Below are positions 26,590 to 36,025 of a stretch of DNA of 64,000 nucleotides, piece after piece. The first letter of the stretch is position 1. Each line of letters begins with the position of its first letter. The position numbers were made by a program, and so were the translations under genes. This stretch comes from Winkia neuii subsp. neuii DSM 8576 (lineage in GTDB: Bacteria; Actinomycetota; Actinomycetes; Actinomycetales; Actinomycetaceae): assembly GCF_000420405.1 (NCBI RefSeq), contig NZ_ATUW01000007.1:89381-153380 (forward strand). The letters are read 5' to 3'. The notes under the pieces are model-generated. The model had not been told where the DNA came from and ran no database searches. It worked only from the letters and a program-made list of their open reading frames with translations.

Positions 26590-27195
26590 TCATAGCCACC
26601 CGTTGTTGTGAGCGCGGCGGGCAGCATCCATGCGCGAGGAACCACCCGTTTTAGCCATTGCCGAGGTTACGTGGTTGCGCACGGTCCCCTCGGAAAGGCC
26701 CACTTGGCGGGCTACCTGGGCGCTGGTTCCTCCGTCGAGGGCGGCGCGCAGCACGTCTTTTTCCCTTGCGGTGAGCGGGTTTTGGCCCAGTCCTAAAGAG
26801 CGGGCTGCCAGGTCTGGATCGACTACGCGCATTCCCGCATGCACCCGGCGAATCGCTTCGGCCAGCTGGGCGGCCGGCTGATCTTTGACGAGGAATCCAC
26901 TGGCTCCGCCTGCCAAGGCTCGCGTTACCCAGCCAGGCCGGTCGAAAGTGGTGAGCATCAAGATGGCCACCTGACAGGCAGAGCCTTTAATTCGTTCCAG
27001 GGCCTCCAGGCCGTCCATTTGCGGCATTTCCACGTCTAGCAAGAGGACGTCTAAACCTGGCAGCTGTGCGACTTCTATGGCATCTTGGCCGGTTTCGCCC
27101 TCCCCTACCACGTGGAGGTCGGATTCTAGGTTTAGCAGCGCAACCAGCCCGGCCCGCACCATTGCTTGATCGTCAACCACGGCAACGTTTATCAC
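26590..27195 (-). CDS. LuxR/NarL-family response regulator
   Basis: 201 residues. Receiver domain with acidic pair Asp8-Asp9, phosphorylation site Asp54 (LLLDVEMPQMDG), Thr (LMLTTFD) and Lys (LVKDQPA). A C-terminal LuxR helix-turn-helix (NPLTAREKDVLRAALDGGTS, QVGLSEGTVRNHVTSAMAKT) binds DNA. The start overlaps the kinase stop by one base. It probably controls the ABC-2 transporter genes upstream, as in other DesK/DesR-like pairs. Confidence 0.92.
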   Translation of the reverse strand: MINVAVVDDQAMVRAGLVALLNLESDLHVVGEGETGQDAIEVAQLPGLDVLLLDVEMPQMDGLEALERIKGSACQVAILMLTTFDRPGWVTRALAGGASGFLVKDQPAAQLAEAIRRVHAGMRVVDPDLAARSLGLGQNPLTAREKDVLRAALDGGTSAQVARQVGLSEGTVRNHVTSAMAKTGGSSRMDAARRAHNNGWL

Positions 27196-28322
27196 TACTT
27201 TTCCCCCTCCCTCAGGGAAAAGTGTAGACGGAATCCGGCTTGATCTTGCTCCCAGGTCAATTCGCCTACGTCAGCTGCTCGCTCGCGCAGCTTTTGCAGG
27301 CCTGTGCCCTGCCGGTGAGATTCCTTCTTTTGCTTGCCGTTGTCGATGATCGACAGGTCGGTAGGGCTGATCTGGATACGGATGCGGGAGGCCGCAGAAT
27401 GGTGCACTACGTTCGCTACGCCCTCGCGCAGAACGTGGGCGGCCACAGTGTTGGGCGCACCCTGCGGCGGGTGGCCGTCGTCTTCAATATCGAGGGCGAT
27501 GCCGGCAGCCCTGGCAAGCAGCCTTGCGCTTTCCAGCTCCTCATTTATGTCCGCCTGCCTAGTGGCAGCGACAACGGCGCGCATATCCGCGAGCGCCTGG
27601 TGGGAAAGGTGTTGCACTTGCTGCAAAAACTGGGTGACCTCCGCCTCCCTACCCGCCTCGAGCATTTTGGCCCCCACCTGAGCGTTCACGTTGATGGCAG
27701 TCAAAGTTTGACCTAGCACGTCATGCAGGTCGGCGCTGATGCGCGCGCGTTCGCCCTCCTTTGACGCTTCTACCCGATCGGCCGCGGCCACCGCTTTCGC
27801 CCTATCTTCTTCTACCCCCTGGCGGGCTTTTGCCGTCATAAAGTAGCCGATAACCGTCACCCCCGGTGCTATCAGCATGTTTACGTCACGCGGCCCGGTG
27901 ATGTAGGTGCTCACAAGCAGGACCACCATCGCACCCCCCAGCACAATAGAGGATCGCCCTATGTAGGCTCTTGGTAGTTGGAAGGTAATTATTGCTGCTA
28001 GATAAGGAAAACAGTAGGCGGCCATAAGCGGAACGCCAGAAATGTAAACCACCACTGCGGCCAGCAGGCATATCAGCGCTATGGTTATTAGCACAGCACG
28101 GTCCACACGCCCCGACACGGGTGCCGAATCCGACCGGACCCAGGTTTGCGCATAAACAACCGTGAAAGCTATCTGCCACAAAATAGTCCAAAAGAGCTCT
28201 GAGGCGGAGGCCACCCCAATTAGGGGGAAGATCCACATGAAGATCAGGTATGGCAGCGCCCACGGCAGCGATCCTAAACGTTCACGCAAAGGCTGGGTCG
28301 CCGCCCTCGACATAGTAAGCAT
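27195..28322 (-). CDS. DesK-like sensor histidine kinase
   Basis: 375 residues. About six N-terminal membrane helices (1-160) with very short outside loops form the sensor. A HisKA_3 dimerisation domain has the phospho-His in ISADLHDVLGQTLT, followed by a HATPase domain (HVLREGVANVVHHS, DNGKQKK, GTGLQKLRERA). The absence of an extracellular sensor is typical of kinases that detect membrane stress or antibiotics through a partner ABC transporter, here encoded just upstream. The start is ATG with AAAGG. Confidence 0.9.
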   Translation of the reverse strand: MLTMSRAATQPLRERLGSLPWALPYLIFMWIFPLIGVASASELFWTILWQIAFTVVYAQTWVRSDSAPVSGRVDRAVLITIALICLLAAVVVYISGVPLMAAYCFPYLAAIITFQLPRAYIGRSSIVLGGAMVVLLVSTYITGPRDVNMLIAPGVTVIGYFMTAKARQGVEEDRAKAVAAADRVEASKEGERARISADLHDVLGQTLTAINVNAQVGAKMLEAGREAEVTQFLQQVQHLSHQALADMRAVVAATRQADINEELESARLLARAAGIALDIEDDGHPPQGAPNTVAAHVLREGVANVVHHSAASRIRIQISPTDLSIIDNGKQKKESHRQGTGLQKLRERAADVGELTWEQDQAGFRLHFSLREGEK

Positions 28323-28325
28323 GTT

Positions 28326-29132
28326 CTACCTTTCTGTACGGCCCTTGCGGAAGTACAACAGTGCGGCTAGGCCAATAAAGACTGTTGAATAAACCCCGAT
28401 GTTTACCACCCATGACCAGTTGAAAGTATTGGCCCACCCGATCAGTGGCGCCCTGACCAGATTGATGATGCCATACAGCGGCGTGTAAGGAGCCAGATTC
28501 TGCACAAATTTACCCATCTGCTCCAGCGGCATAAACATGCCCGACAAGAACGCGGAAACCAGCAGGATCATGGTCAGAATAAAGTTTGCGGCCTGCTCGT
28601 TTACTACCTGACCAATCGCGAATCCCATCGCCGCCAATGGGAGGCAGCAAATCAGTGTGAGCAGGTATGCCGACACCCACGCCAAAGCGGTCATGCGTGT
28701 CCCGGTGAACGCCCCGACCACGTACGTCACAAGCGTGGCTAAACCAGCCTGGCATATGGCGGAAGCCACCTGCGCAGCCAGATAAGCTGGGAAAGACAGC
28801 GGCGTGAGCGCTAACGTACGCCACCACCCGGTGTTCCGGCCGAGGGCGGTCACGCACGTGCCCCAGCCTGCTGTAGTGAGTGCCCCATAGCAGGCCATGC
28901 CCACCATGATCGCCGCCTGCACGTTTCCGTTACCTACACTTTCATCCGAATAAGGTTGGTCAACCGCAAAGAAAAAATACATTAGCAGCGGAATGCCTAT
29001 TGCACCGCCAATAAACCAGGGGTTACCTATTGTCTGCCCATATAAAGAGGCCAAAAAGTGGGTAACAGCACCCTGGAAAGTTTTAGGCGTTGGGATTGCT
29101 TTTATTTCGACTGTGCTAAGAGTGTTACTCAT
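28326..29132 (-). CDS. ABC-2 type transporter permease
   Basis: 268 residues from ATG 29132, which overlaps the ATPase stop (ATGA). Six hydrophobic helices, with a pair of short cytoplasmic turns and the ABC-2 signature region AANFILTMILLVSAFLSGMF before MPLEQMGKFV, as in DrrB/NatB-type permeases. It works with the ATPase at 29129-30073 and is followed 3 bases later by the sensor kinase. It likely exports a drug, lipid or bacteriocin. Confidence 0.9.
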   Translation of the reverse strand: MSNTLSTVEIKAIPTPKTFQGAVTHFLASLYGQTIGNPWFIGGAIGIPLLMYFFFAVDQPYSDESVGNGNVQAAIMVGMACYGALTTAGWGTCVTALGRNTGWWRTLALTPLSFPAYLAAQVASAICQAGLATLVTYVVGAFTGTRMTALAWVSAYLLTLICCLPLAAMGFAIGQVVNEQAANFILTMILLVSAFLSGMFMPLEQMGKFVQNLAPYTPLYGIINLVRAPLIGWANTFNWSWVVNIGVYSTVFIGLAALLYFRKGRTER

Positions 29133-30073
29133 CGGGGTTCGCCTTCCGAGGATGTTATAGAAGTAAAAATGTCGTCCAAGCTGATGCGGGTCATCTGGAA
29201 GCCGCGCACGCCAGGAGTTTGCAAAAGACGCAGGGCCAGTGGTTCTAGATCCATCCCCTGCGCCGAAAGGGTGTTGCCACTTAGGCGAATGTCCCACTTG
29301 TTGCACATGTGGGCCAAGCGTTCTGGTAGGTCAGAACCCGCCGGGAGGATGGCGCGCACATGGGCTCGCCGATCCACATCGATTAGTTCAGATTTCGGTT
29401 TATCCATCGCTATCTTGCCTCGGTCCATGATGACTATGCGCCCAGCAACATCTTCGGCTTCCTGCAGGTAGTGGGTGGCGAAAATGATCGAAACGCCCTC
29501 GGCGGTCAGGGAGCGCATGCCCTCCCAAAACTCCTTCCGACTAGCCACATCCATACCGGCGGTCGGTTCGTCCATTAGTAGCAGCCGGGGCGCTGGCAGC
29601 AACGCCATTGCCAGGCGGAAACGTTGGCGTTGCCCGCCCGAACATTTACTGAGCCGCCGCCCCGCCAGGTCAGAAATACCAGCCTTTTTCAGCGCAGCAT
29701 CAACGCCAATGTGATTCCGGTACGAACTGGCGGCCAACCGCAGTAGTGAACGGACCGTACCCGAGGTGGGGAATCCGCCCTCTTGCTGGATTACGCCAAC
29801 TAGACCGCGGCGGATAGCATCCCGCGGGGCCAGCCCAAAAAGCTGGGTACGGCCCGCATCGGGGTGCCCCAATCCGAGGGCGATGTCCAGCAGCGTGGTC
29901 TTGCCTGCGCCATTGCGGCCAAGTAGAGCAACCAGTTCGCCCTGGCCGATAGTGAGGTCGACCCCGCCCACCGCTTGCACTTTACCGAAAGCGCGGCGGG
30001 CGCCCTCGATTTGCAGTGCCGGCGGACAACTAGTTTGAGGCTCTTTTAAAACAGGTTTTGTTTTTGTTTCCAT
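29129..30073 (-). CDS. ABC transporter ATP-binding protein (DrrA/NatA-like)
   Basis: 314 residues. Walker A GRNGAGKT, Q-loop (GVIQQEGGFP), signature KCSGGQRQRFRLAMALL, Walker B LLLMDEPTAGMD and H-loop (ATHYLQEAED) are complete. The C-terminal 90 residues are the DrrA-type extension. First gene of the transporter-kinase-regulator-SDR operon. Such units in actinomycetes often give self-protection against membrane-active compounds. Confidence 0.92.
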   Translation of the reverse strand: METKTKPVLKEPQTSCPPALQIEGARRAFGKVQAVGGVDLTIGQGELVALLGRNGAGKTTLLDIALGLGHPDAGRTQLFGLAPRDAIRRGLVGVIQQEGGFPTSGTVRSLLRLAASSYRNHIGVDAALKKAGISDLAGRRLSKCSGGQRQRFRLAMALLPAPRLLLMDEPTAGMDVASRKEFWEGMRSLTAEGVSIIFATHYLQEAEDVAGRIVIMDRGKIAMDKPKSELIDVDRRAHVRAILPAGSDLPERLAHMCNKWDIRLSGNTLSAQGMDLEPLALRLLQTPGVRGFQMTRISLDDIFTSITSSEGEPR

Positions 30074-30151
30074 GCACCCAAGCTATTGCCCAAACAAAAC
30101 CAGCAGTTAGGCCTAGTGCAATGAAAAACCCGTTGCAAATGTCATGGGAAA

Positions 30152-32053
30152 TTAGTCCTCCACAAAGCGGATGGACTCACCGTCCCATTGGACTTCACCA
30201 CTGAACGGGATTGAAGGCGCTACGGCGCAGGCAGCGTTGTCATCATGCTTCAACCCAGACGCCCGAATCGTGTCACCCTGCACCCAGAAACGCTGAATCT
30301 CCCCCGCACAAGATTCCCCAGCAAAATCCTCCAACATTCCGTGCTGGACCGCGGTATTCCTTTGCGGATCCCACATCCACAGTGCATACCAGAAATGAAA
30401 ATGGGCCGTGCCCGGGTAATAATTCACCCGCTGGATCGAATCTAAGTAACCGTCGCCGTCAATATCTACGTAGAAGGCAGCTTCTGGGACATACTGCAAT
30501 TTTGCGGGCACGCCATTAAACGACTCTTCCTTTACTCCATCTTTCAGATCGTAAGTATTAGAAGCACCATTGCGGCCCACATCCCACGTGGCGTTCGCAA
30601 AATCGAAGTTCCGGATGGCATCGCCGGCCGCTTTGTCCTGCTTCTGCTCACTGTTTTTCTGCTGTGGTTCTTCAGGCAGAGCCCCCTCAGCTCCACTAAC
30701 AACAATTTCGTCAGTATTAATGTCGGAACCAATTAGCAAGCCGCCAGTCATATACTCATCCGCAGTGATTCCCTTGGGGATCATCCACAGCCGTATCCCC
30801 GTCTTCACCTCTATGGCCATGATCGAATCGCTGGAGGTACTCATATGCGCAGAATCTTGGACAAGTAATCCGTCCACCATTCCATAAACCCTGGAGAACT
30901 GCTGGTGCCTATCCGTTCCAGTCACAGCAAGGTAATCGCCTCCGCTAGGCAGGAAAAGCAGCTCGTCCCCCGGGATTGGGACTAGCGCGTCGAGCCCCCG
31001 GTCTAACGCTCCCTTGAATTTTGCGCTACTGAGCTTATGGGACGAGGCCGGCATACTAGATTTTGAGACCAGATAGGCGGAAGTGCCAAATATCGCTGTC
31101 CCCTCGCCCTCAGCATTACCGAAGGCCGCGTGAACGATGCGATCGCCAACCTTCACCTCCCCTTCCTCGGCTGGTATCTGCCAATGATTTCCAGCATCTG
31201 CCACAAGCCAATAACCGTCAGTCATAGCAATCACTCCGCTAATAGGCATAGCTGCCCCCTTAGCATGAGTAGTTACAACTTTTCCGGTCTTCAAATAGAG
31301 CAGCGAAATATCTGAATCTCGACCCAATTTCTTTGCGAAAGCTAAAGTCTCATCAGAAAAAGACTGAAGATTCCCCTGTCCTGATATTGTCAGTGCCGGC
31401 TTATCGTAGGCTCCGGGCGCATACGCCCTCACCTCTTCGTCCTTACCCTTCGGGGTAGAAACAATCAGATACGTTCCCGCCACCCCACGCACGAGGGAAC
31501 CCTTCGGACCGGGAACGGGAACTTTCTTACCCGTCGCAATGTTCACGCCCTCTTTGTGTCCCCACACGTAATCCCCGAAGGAAATATGCCCCAGGAACGC
31601 GTCAGGATAAACCCGGGTAAGAGTCTGCAGAACGCCCTTCTCACTCTCATCTACCGCTTTCCACGTCGGCGCAGCAATCTGATACTTAGATAAGACCTGC
31701 CCCTGTTGATTAAAGATCGCAACATTCACGTTGTCTGTCACGAACGCAATCGCCGCCATGCGATTAGTTTTTGCACAATATTGGTATTTGGCTAAAGAGA
31801 AATCCGCACCCAGCTTCGGCTTCTTAAACCTGCGATACTTCTTTATTCCCTTGGAATAATTGGTGGGCACGCTCAAGGCTTCCTCGCCCGCCTTAGCGGT
31901 CACCGTCTTGGTGGCAGGCGTCTTTGCCGCGTTGGTAGGCGTCGACCTCAGCAGGAAGTAGCCGACAGCCAAATTGGCGACAACTACTACTGCCAGGACG
32001 ATGCTCAGGCCGATTATTAGCGTCTTGCGTTTGGATCCGGGGAAAACCAACAC
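30152..32053 (-). CDS. Anchored extracytoplasmic protein of unknown function
   Basis: 633 residues. One N-terminal membrane helix (about 12-34) and an external remainder, first Ala/Thr/Lys-rich, then a long beta-rich stretch with repeated strands that could be a propeller (about 70-460). The C-terminal part has a calcium-binding-like loop, DIDGDGYLDSI, as in FG-GAP/EF-hand-like repeats. No enzyme motif was found. The start is GTG with GGAAG. It is alone between the ABC ATPase and the thiamine-binding-type gene; a role in sensing or surface structure is only a guess. Confidence 0.7.
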   Translation of the reverse strand: MLVFPGSKRKTLIIGLSIVLAVVVVANLAVGYFLLRSTPTNAAKTPATKTVTAKAGEEALSVPTNYSKGIKKYRRFKKPKLGADFSLAKYQYCAKTNRMAAIAFVTDNVNVAIFNQQGQVLSKYQIAAPTWKAVDESEKGVLQTLTRVYPDAFLGHISFGDYVWGHKEGVNIATGKKVPVPGPKGSLVRGVAGTYLIVSTPKGKDEEVRAYAPGAYDKPALTISGQGNLQSFSDETLAFAKKLGRDSDISLLYLKTGKVVTTHAKGAAMPISGVIAMTDGYWLVADAGNHWQIPAEEGEVKVGDRIVHAAFGNAEGEGTAIFGTSAYLVSKSSMPASSHKLSSAKFKGALDRGLDALVPIPGDELLFLPSGGDYLAVTGTDRHQQFSRVYGMVDGLLVQDSAHMSTSSDSIMAIEVKTGIRLWMIPKGITADEYMTGGLLIGSDINTDEIVVSGAEGALPEEPQQKNSEQKQDKAAGDAIRNFDFANATWDVGRNGASNTYDLKDGVKEESFNGVPAKLQYVPEAAFYVDIDGDGYLDSIQRVNYYPGTAHFHFWYALWMWDPQRNTAVQHGMLEDFAGESCAGEIQRFWVQGDTIRASGLKHDDNAACAVAPSIPFSGEVQWDGESIRFVED

Positions 32054-32090
32054 TAATCTTCCTTGACTAGATTTTTATGGCGAAAAGCAA

Positions 32091-32396
32091 CTAGAGCTTT
32101 TTTACCTGTGCGTTTACCCGTTCAACCTTACCCTTTATCTCGCCGGTGTGGCCTGGACGCAAGTCTGCTTTAAGTACAAGAGACACGCGTGGGCTTACTT
32201 CCCCCACGGCCTCGCAGGCCTTCTGTATAACCGGCATGCATTCTTCCCAGCTACCTTCCAGGGTGGTAAACATCGAAGTGGTCTCGTTAGGTAGACCGGA
32301 ATCGCGCACAACCTTGATAGCGCGGGCCACCGCCGAAGCCATAGAACCGTCAGGGTCGTCAGTTGTCGAGGGCGCAATCGAAAAAGCAAATAACAT
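32091..32396 (-). CDS. MTH1187-family (DUF77) thiamine-binding protein
   Basis: 101 residues. It starts MLFAFSIAPS and carries AVARAIKVVRDSGLPNETTS, then TTLEGSWEECMPVIQKACEA and RVSLVLKADLRPGHT, the ferredoxin-like fold and conserved blocks of the MTH1187/YkoF-like family. Members bind thiamine or HMP-type ligands and form tetramers. No thiamine genes or TPP riboswitch lie nearby. Confidence 0.85.
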   Translation of the reverse strand: MLFAFSIAPSTTDDPDGSMASAVARAIKVVRDSGLPNETTSMFTTLEGSWEECMPVIQKACEAVGEVSPRVSLVLKADLRPGHTGEIKGKVERVNAQVKKL

Positions 32397-32499
32397 AGCT
32401 CCATTCTACGCCAGACGCGGCGGCAGGCAGCGTCTAAAACCCTTGCGACCACGGCAAATTTCATGTAGAGGCGGCAACAAAAACCTGCCCCAACAGAAT

Positions 32500-32531
32500 G
32501 AGGGCGTGGCCCAAAGCTAGACCACGCCCTC
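32500..32531 (-). terminator. Hairpin after the FtsX-type ABC operon
   Basis: GAGGGCGTGG (32500-32509) pairs with CCACGCCCTC (32522-32531) around 12 bases, 15 bases beyond the permease stop. There is no T-run on the minus strand. Confidence 0.6.
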
Positions 32532-32545
32532 GCCTACAGCCTCAA

Positions 32546-34945
32546 CTAGTCTGCTGCTAGAGCCCGCACCGGAGGTACCTTAGCTGCCTTTCGGCCAGGC
32601 AACCACGAGGCCAAAGCAGCTGCCAACAGTGTGATGAGCACCGCCGCTGCAATGTAGGCCCACGGCATAACCACGATTACGCGATCCACCTCGAGGGGCA
32701 ACGCGTAGATTCCGGCAATTCCGAAGCCGATACCCAGCAAAATACCAACGAGCGAACCTGTTATGGCGATCAGTGCTGCTTCCCAAAGCAGCATTCGCCT
32801 CATCTGCTTGCGCAACAGCCCGAGGGCGCGCAACAGGCCATTCTCGCGAGTACGTTCCGCCACCGACAGTGACAGGGTGTTAGCAACCCCAACCAGCGCT
32901 ACCAGCACCGATACGGCCAGCAATCCCGCTACTACCGCGAGCGCCCCATTGATCATCTTGGAATAGAAGGCACGTTCGTTGGCACCGCCCCCAATTTCGA
33001 ACGACTCCGAAATCTGGGTTATGTCCTTTGCCGCCCGCTCAATGTTGGCGTTGTCCTCGAGGCGGATTACAGCGCGCATCGGCTTCGCATCAGGAGCCAA
33101 CTGTCTGAGCGTACCGGAGGCTATATCAACAGATCCTGGCTGCAACCTCCTGTTCTCTTTCACCTGCACGTGCTTGCAGTTTTGCCCTACGCAAACCTGG
33201 GTGGCACCAGCGGGTAGCCCCGCAGCGACCTGCCCTGAGTCGGGAGAAAATGGGCTCACTTTAGCCCTAGAAACGGGACTCCGGTCAGCCACTCCGTAAG
33301 CGGTTACCTCTTGGCCGCCCACGCGGGCTTGTGCCGCATTTTCCACCTGCAGCTTTGCAACCCCACCCACCTGGCGAAGTTTTGCTATCTGGTCAGCCTG
33401 CAGCACCCCGGACCGGGACGTAACCACCATGTCGATAGGGCGTGCCGCATTCAAAGTGTCTTCGAGGGAAGCACGCATAGATGTAGCTCCAACCGACATC
33501 ATCGTGATCAAGGTGACCCCAATGACAATGGCCGTGCCAGTAGCAGCTGTGCGGGCCGGATTGCGGGTGGCGTTCGCCCTCGCCATCTTGCCAATACTGC
33601 TTTGGGCTATTACCCCTACAAGAGCGGTTAGCTTCGGCATTGCGGCACTTACCAGCAGGATCAATCCCAGGAAGGTGGGGATGCCTCCGGCTAGAGCGAT
33701 TAGGAAGCCAAGTTCGTCGCCATGGTGGATGCCAAAGCCCAGACCAGCAGCACCAACGACAGTCAGGATCACCCCGAACACTATGCGCCCCCACTTGGGG
33801 CGAGTAGTGCCGCCCTCTTCTTCGCTAAACTGCGACAAAGCTGCCAGTGGGGGAACTGAGGCTACCTGCTTCGCAGGGCGCATACCCACCAAATAGGTAA
33901 GCGCGGTGCCTAAAACAAACACGCCCAAAAACAGCAGCGGGCTTAGCCCTTCCAGCGGAATGTTGCCCAGCTTTAGCGCAACTAGCGCCAGCCCCAACCC
34001 GAGCAGAATACCTACCGCGGAGGCAACTGCGCCCACTAGCAGGGTTTCTTTGCGCAGCAGAGAGCGCACCTGCCTGCCGGTGGCGCCCACCGCGCGCAGC
34101 AGTGCAAGTTCGCGCCTACGCTGCTGGTAAACCACTTTGAACGTTGTAGAAACTACTATGAACGCAACAACCAGGGCAATTGCCGGGAACGTGAGCAGTA
34201 CGGCCATCATCACCGCCCCGCCGATACGCATCTGAGTGAGCATTTCTGTTTTCGCTTCAGCGCCAGTTTGTACCTTCGCGTCCTTACCCAGAACGTGCTT
34301 CACGATTTCCTTGGCCTTTTGCTGATCAGCCTTAGAGGGATTCTTGTTTTGCCCGGCAACCTTCAGATTCACGGCCATAGAGGCGCCCATTTTGTCCATT
34401 GTCGCTTCGGTCATCACAGAGCGCGCGCTGCTCATACCGCCTTGCTCGACCAGCCCTGACACCTTTAGGGGGAAGAATTCGCCGCGCTCTATAGTCGAGC
34501 GTGCTCTTATCGTCTGCCCAACTTTCACGTGCAGAGACTTGGCGGCTTGAGACGTGAGCACGATTTCGCCCTCGCCTGGGCGCTTCCCTTTGTCGGCGTC
34601 CAGGTGGAAAAACGGCTCGGCCTGCTCGGCAGCAACCTGCACTGTGGTGTCTTCGCCGTTGGCGCGCACCTGCAAGAATCCGTAAACAGTGGCTTGGGCG
34701 CGGCCAATCCCCGGGGTGGAATGTAGTTTCTTTGCGGCCTGCTGCAAGTCAATTGTTCCGGCGGGAGTGGCTACGGCTGCTACCCCCTGAAATTCTCTGT
34801 CAGCTGTTTTAGTCAACGCTTTCTGCAGCGACTGGGTCATTGCCAGGCAGGCAAATACGAATGCCATAGAAATGGCTACGGCCAGCCCGGTAGCCAGGTA
34901 GCGGCGCGCGTAAGTGCGCAGATTCGCTTTTAGGAGTGTGTTCAT
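32546..34945 (-). CDS. FtsX-type ABC transporter permease with two FtsX units
   Basis: 799 residues. One N-terminal helix, an external MacB-like domain (about 50-235), three helices (about 245-385), two more helices, a second external domain (about 510-665) and three C-terminal helices (VVAGLLAVSVLVALVGVANT onwards): the standard double FtsX layout of large actinobacterial permeases. It overlaps its ATPase by 4 bases. Such proteins transmit force to wall enzymes or export lipids and peptides; no partner is evident here. Confidence 0.9.
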   Translation of the reverse strand: MNTLLKANLRTYARRYLATGLAVAISMAFVFACLAMTQSLQKALTKTADREFQGVAAVATPAGTIDLQQAAKKLHSTPGIGRAQATVYGFLQVRANGEDTTVQVAAEQAEPFFHLDADKGKRPGEGEIVLTSQAAKSLHVKVGQTIRARSTIERGEFFPLKVSGLVEQGGMSSARSVMTEATMDKMGASMAVNLKVAGQNKNPSKADQQKAKEIVKHVLGKDAKVQTGAEAKTEMLTQMRIGGAVMMAVLLTFPAIALVVAFIVVSTTFKVVYQQRRRELALLRAVGATGRQVRSLLRKETLLVGAVASAVGILLGLGLALVALKLGNIPLEGLSPLLFLGVFVLGTALTYLVGMRPAKQVASVPPLAALSQFSEEEGGTTRPKWGRIVFGVILTVVGAAGLGFGIHHGDELGFLIALAGGIPTFLGLILLVSAAMPKLTALVGVIAQSSIGKMARANATRNPARTAATGTAIVIGVTLITMMSVGATSMRASLEDTLNAARPIDMVVTSRSGVLQADQIAKLRQVGGVAKLQVENAAQARVGGQEVTAYGVADRSPVSRAKVSPFSPDSGQVAAGLPAGATQVCVGQNCKHVQVKENRRLQPGSVDIASGTLRQLAPDAKPMRAVIRLEDNANIERAAKDITQISESFEIGGGANERAFYSKMINGALAVVAGLLAVSVLVALVGVANTLSLSVAERTRENGLLRALGLLRKQMRRMLLWEAALIAITGSLVGILLGIGFGIAGIYALPLEVDRVIVVMPWAYIAAAVLITLLAAALASWLPGRKAAKVPPVRALAAD

Positions 34946-35718
34946 CGGACACCACCACTAAGAGTATGGTCAGCGGAAATCTTACCGTCGCGTACTTCCA
35001 GCACCCGATCTGCCACTGAGGCGCACTCAGAATCGTGGGTGACCATGATTACGGTTTGCCCCATGTCCGTTACCGCTTGCCGCAGCATAGAAAGCACTTC
35101 GCGGGAGGCCACCGAGTCCAGGTTGCCTGTGGGTTCGTCGGCCACGATAACAGCGGGATTCATTACGAGGGCGCGGGCCACAGCCACGCGTTGCTGCTGG
35201 CCGCCAGAAAGCTGCGAGGGCCTGTGGTCGAGCCGGCCTTCTATTCCCAACGCATTGGTGATCTTAGCGAATTGGCGTTCGTCTACTTTGCGGCCGGCAA
35301 GCTGGGCAGGCAACTTGATGTTGGCTGCAGCATCGAGGGTGGGAACCAGGTTGAAGCTTTGGAAGACGAACCCGATTCGGTCGCGGCGGAGCTTGGTCAG
35401 AGCGTCGTCTTTGAGCCTGGTAATTTCCTTACCCTCAATGAGCACCTTACCCGCACTGGGCGTATCCAAACCCGCCAGCATGTGCAGCATGGTTGACTTG
35501 CCGGAACCAGAAGGGCCCATGATGGCGGTGAATTTTCCTGCCTCGAATGACACTGACACGTGATCAAGAGCCTTCACCTGGGCCCCGCCGGTACCGTAGA
35601 TTTTAGAAACGTCTACTAGCTCGACAACTCCCTGGCTGAAGGGGGCGGCATGTGCTCCCGTGGCGCCGTTTGCGGCCTGAACTGATTGAACTGATTGAGG
35701 AATATTTGTGCTGTTCAT
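34942..35718 (-). CDS. ABC transporter ATP-binding protein (LolD/MacB type)
   Basis: 258 residues from ATG 35718. An upstream in-frame TTG at 35751 is possible, since neither start has a good ribosome binding site. Walker A GPSGSGKST, Q-loop VFQSFNLVPTL, signature LSGGQQQRVAVARAL, Walker B VIVADEPTGNLDS and H-loop MVTHDSEC are complete. The sequence is typical of ATPases paired with FtsX permeases. It partners the gene at 32546-34945. Confidence 0.92.
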   Translation of the reverse strand: MNSTNIPQSVQSVQAANGATGAHAAPFSQGVVELVDVSKIYGTGGAQVKALDHVSVSFEAGKFTAIMGPSGSGKSTMLHMLAGLDTPSAGKVLIEGKEITRLKDDALTKLRRDRIGFVFQSFNLVPTLDAAANIKLPAQLAGRKVDERQFAKITNALGIEGRLDHRPSQLSGGQQQRVAVARALVMNPAVIVADEPTGNLDSVASREVLSMLRQAVTDMGQTVIMVTHDSECASVADRVLEVRDGKISADHTLSGGVR

Positions 35719-35976
35719 ACCTCTACGATCACAAACTTTCCGGACGAGCAAAATAATGGGAGCCGTAAACTTTAGGTAGTGCCAGCCCTACCGAGGTGAA
35801 TTGCCCCGCGCAACTAGCAGGCAGGTATTTGCGCGCGGAGCGGCCGGCGTGCCGAAGGTGCCCGTACTTGTAACGCAGCCAAATATTTACGCCAAAGGCA
35901 AGGGCAAAAACGCGTCCCACCGGTAGGCGCGCGCACCACAAACGCAAACGTGCAGCACCAATTCACCCACTGAACA

Positions 35977-36014
35977 TAAAAAGCTGGGCCGCACTAAAAG
36001 CACGACCCAGCTTT
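35977..36014 (-). terminator. Rho-independent terminator of nrdHIE
   Basis: AAAGCTGGG (35980-35988) pairs with CCCAGCTTT (36006-36014); on the minus strand the stem is followed by TTTTTAT. It lies 12 bases beyond the nrdE stop. The roughly 260 bases between it and the ABC gene hold nothing recognisable. Confidence 0.85.
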
Positions 36015-36025
36015 AGTTAGCTCTA

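Noticed and set aside
35729..35947. Small minus-strand open frame before the FtsX-type ABC ATPase
   Set aside because: No ribosome binding site, no recognisable domain, and it overlaps the promoter region of the ABC genes.
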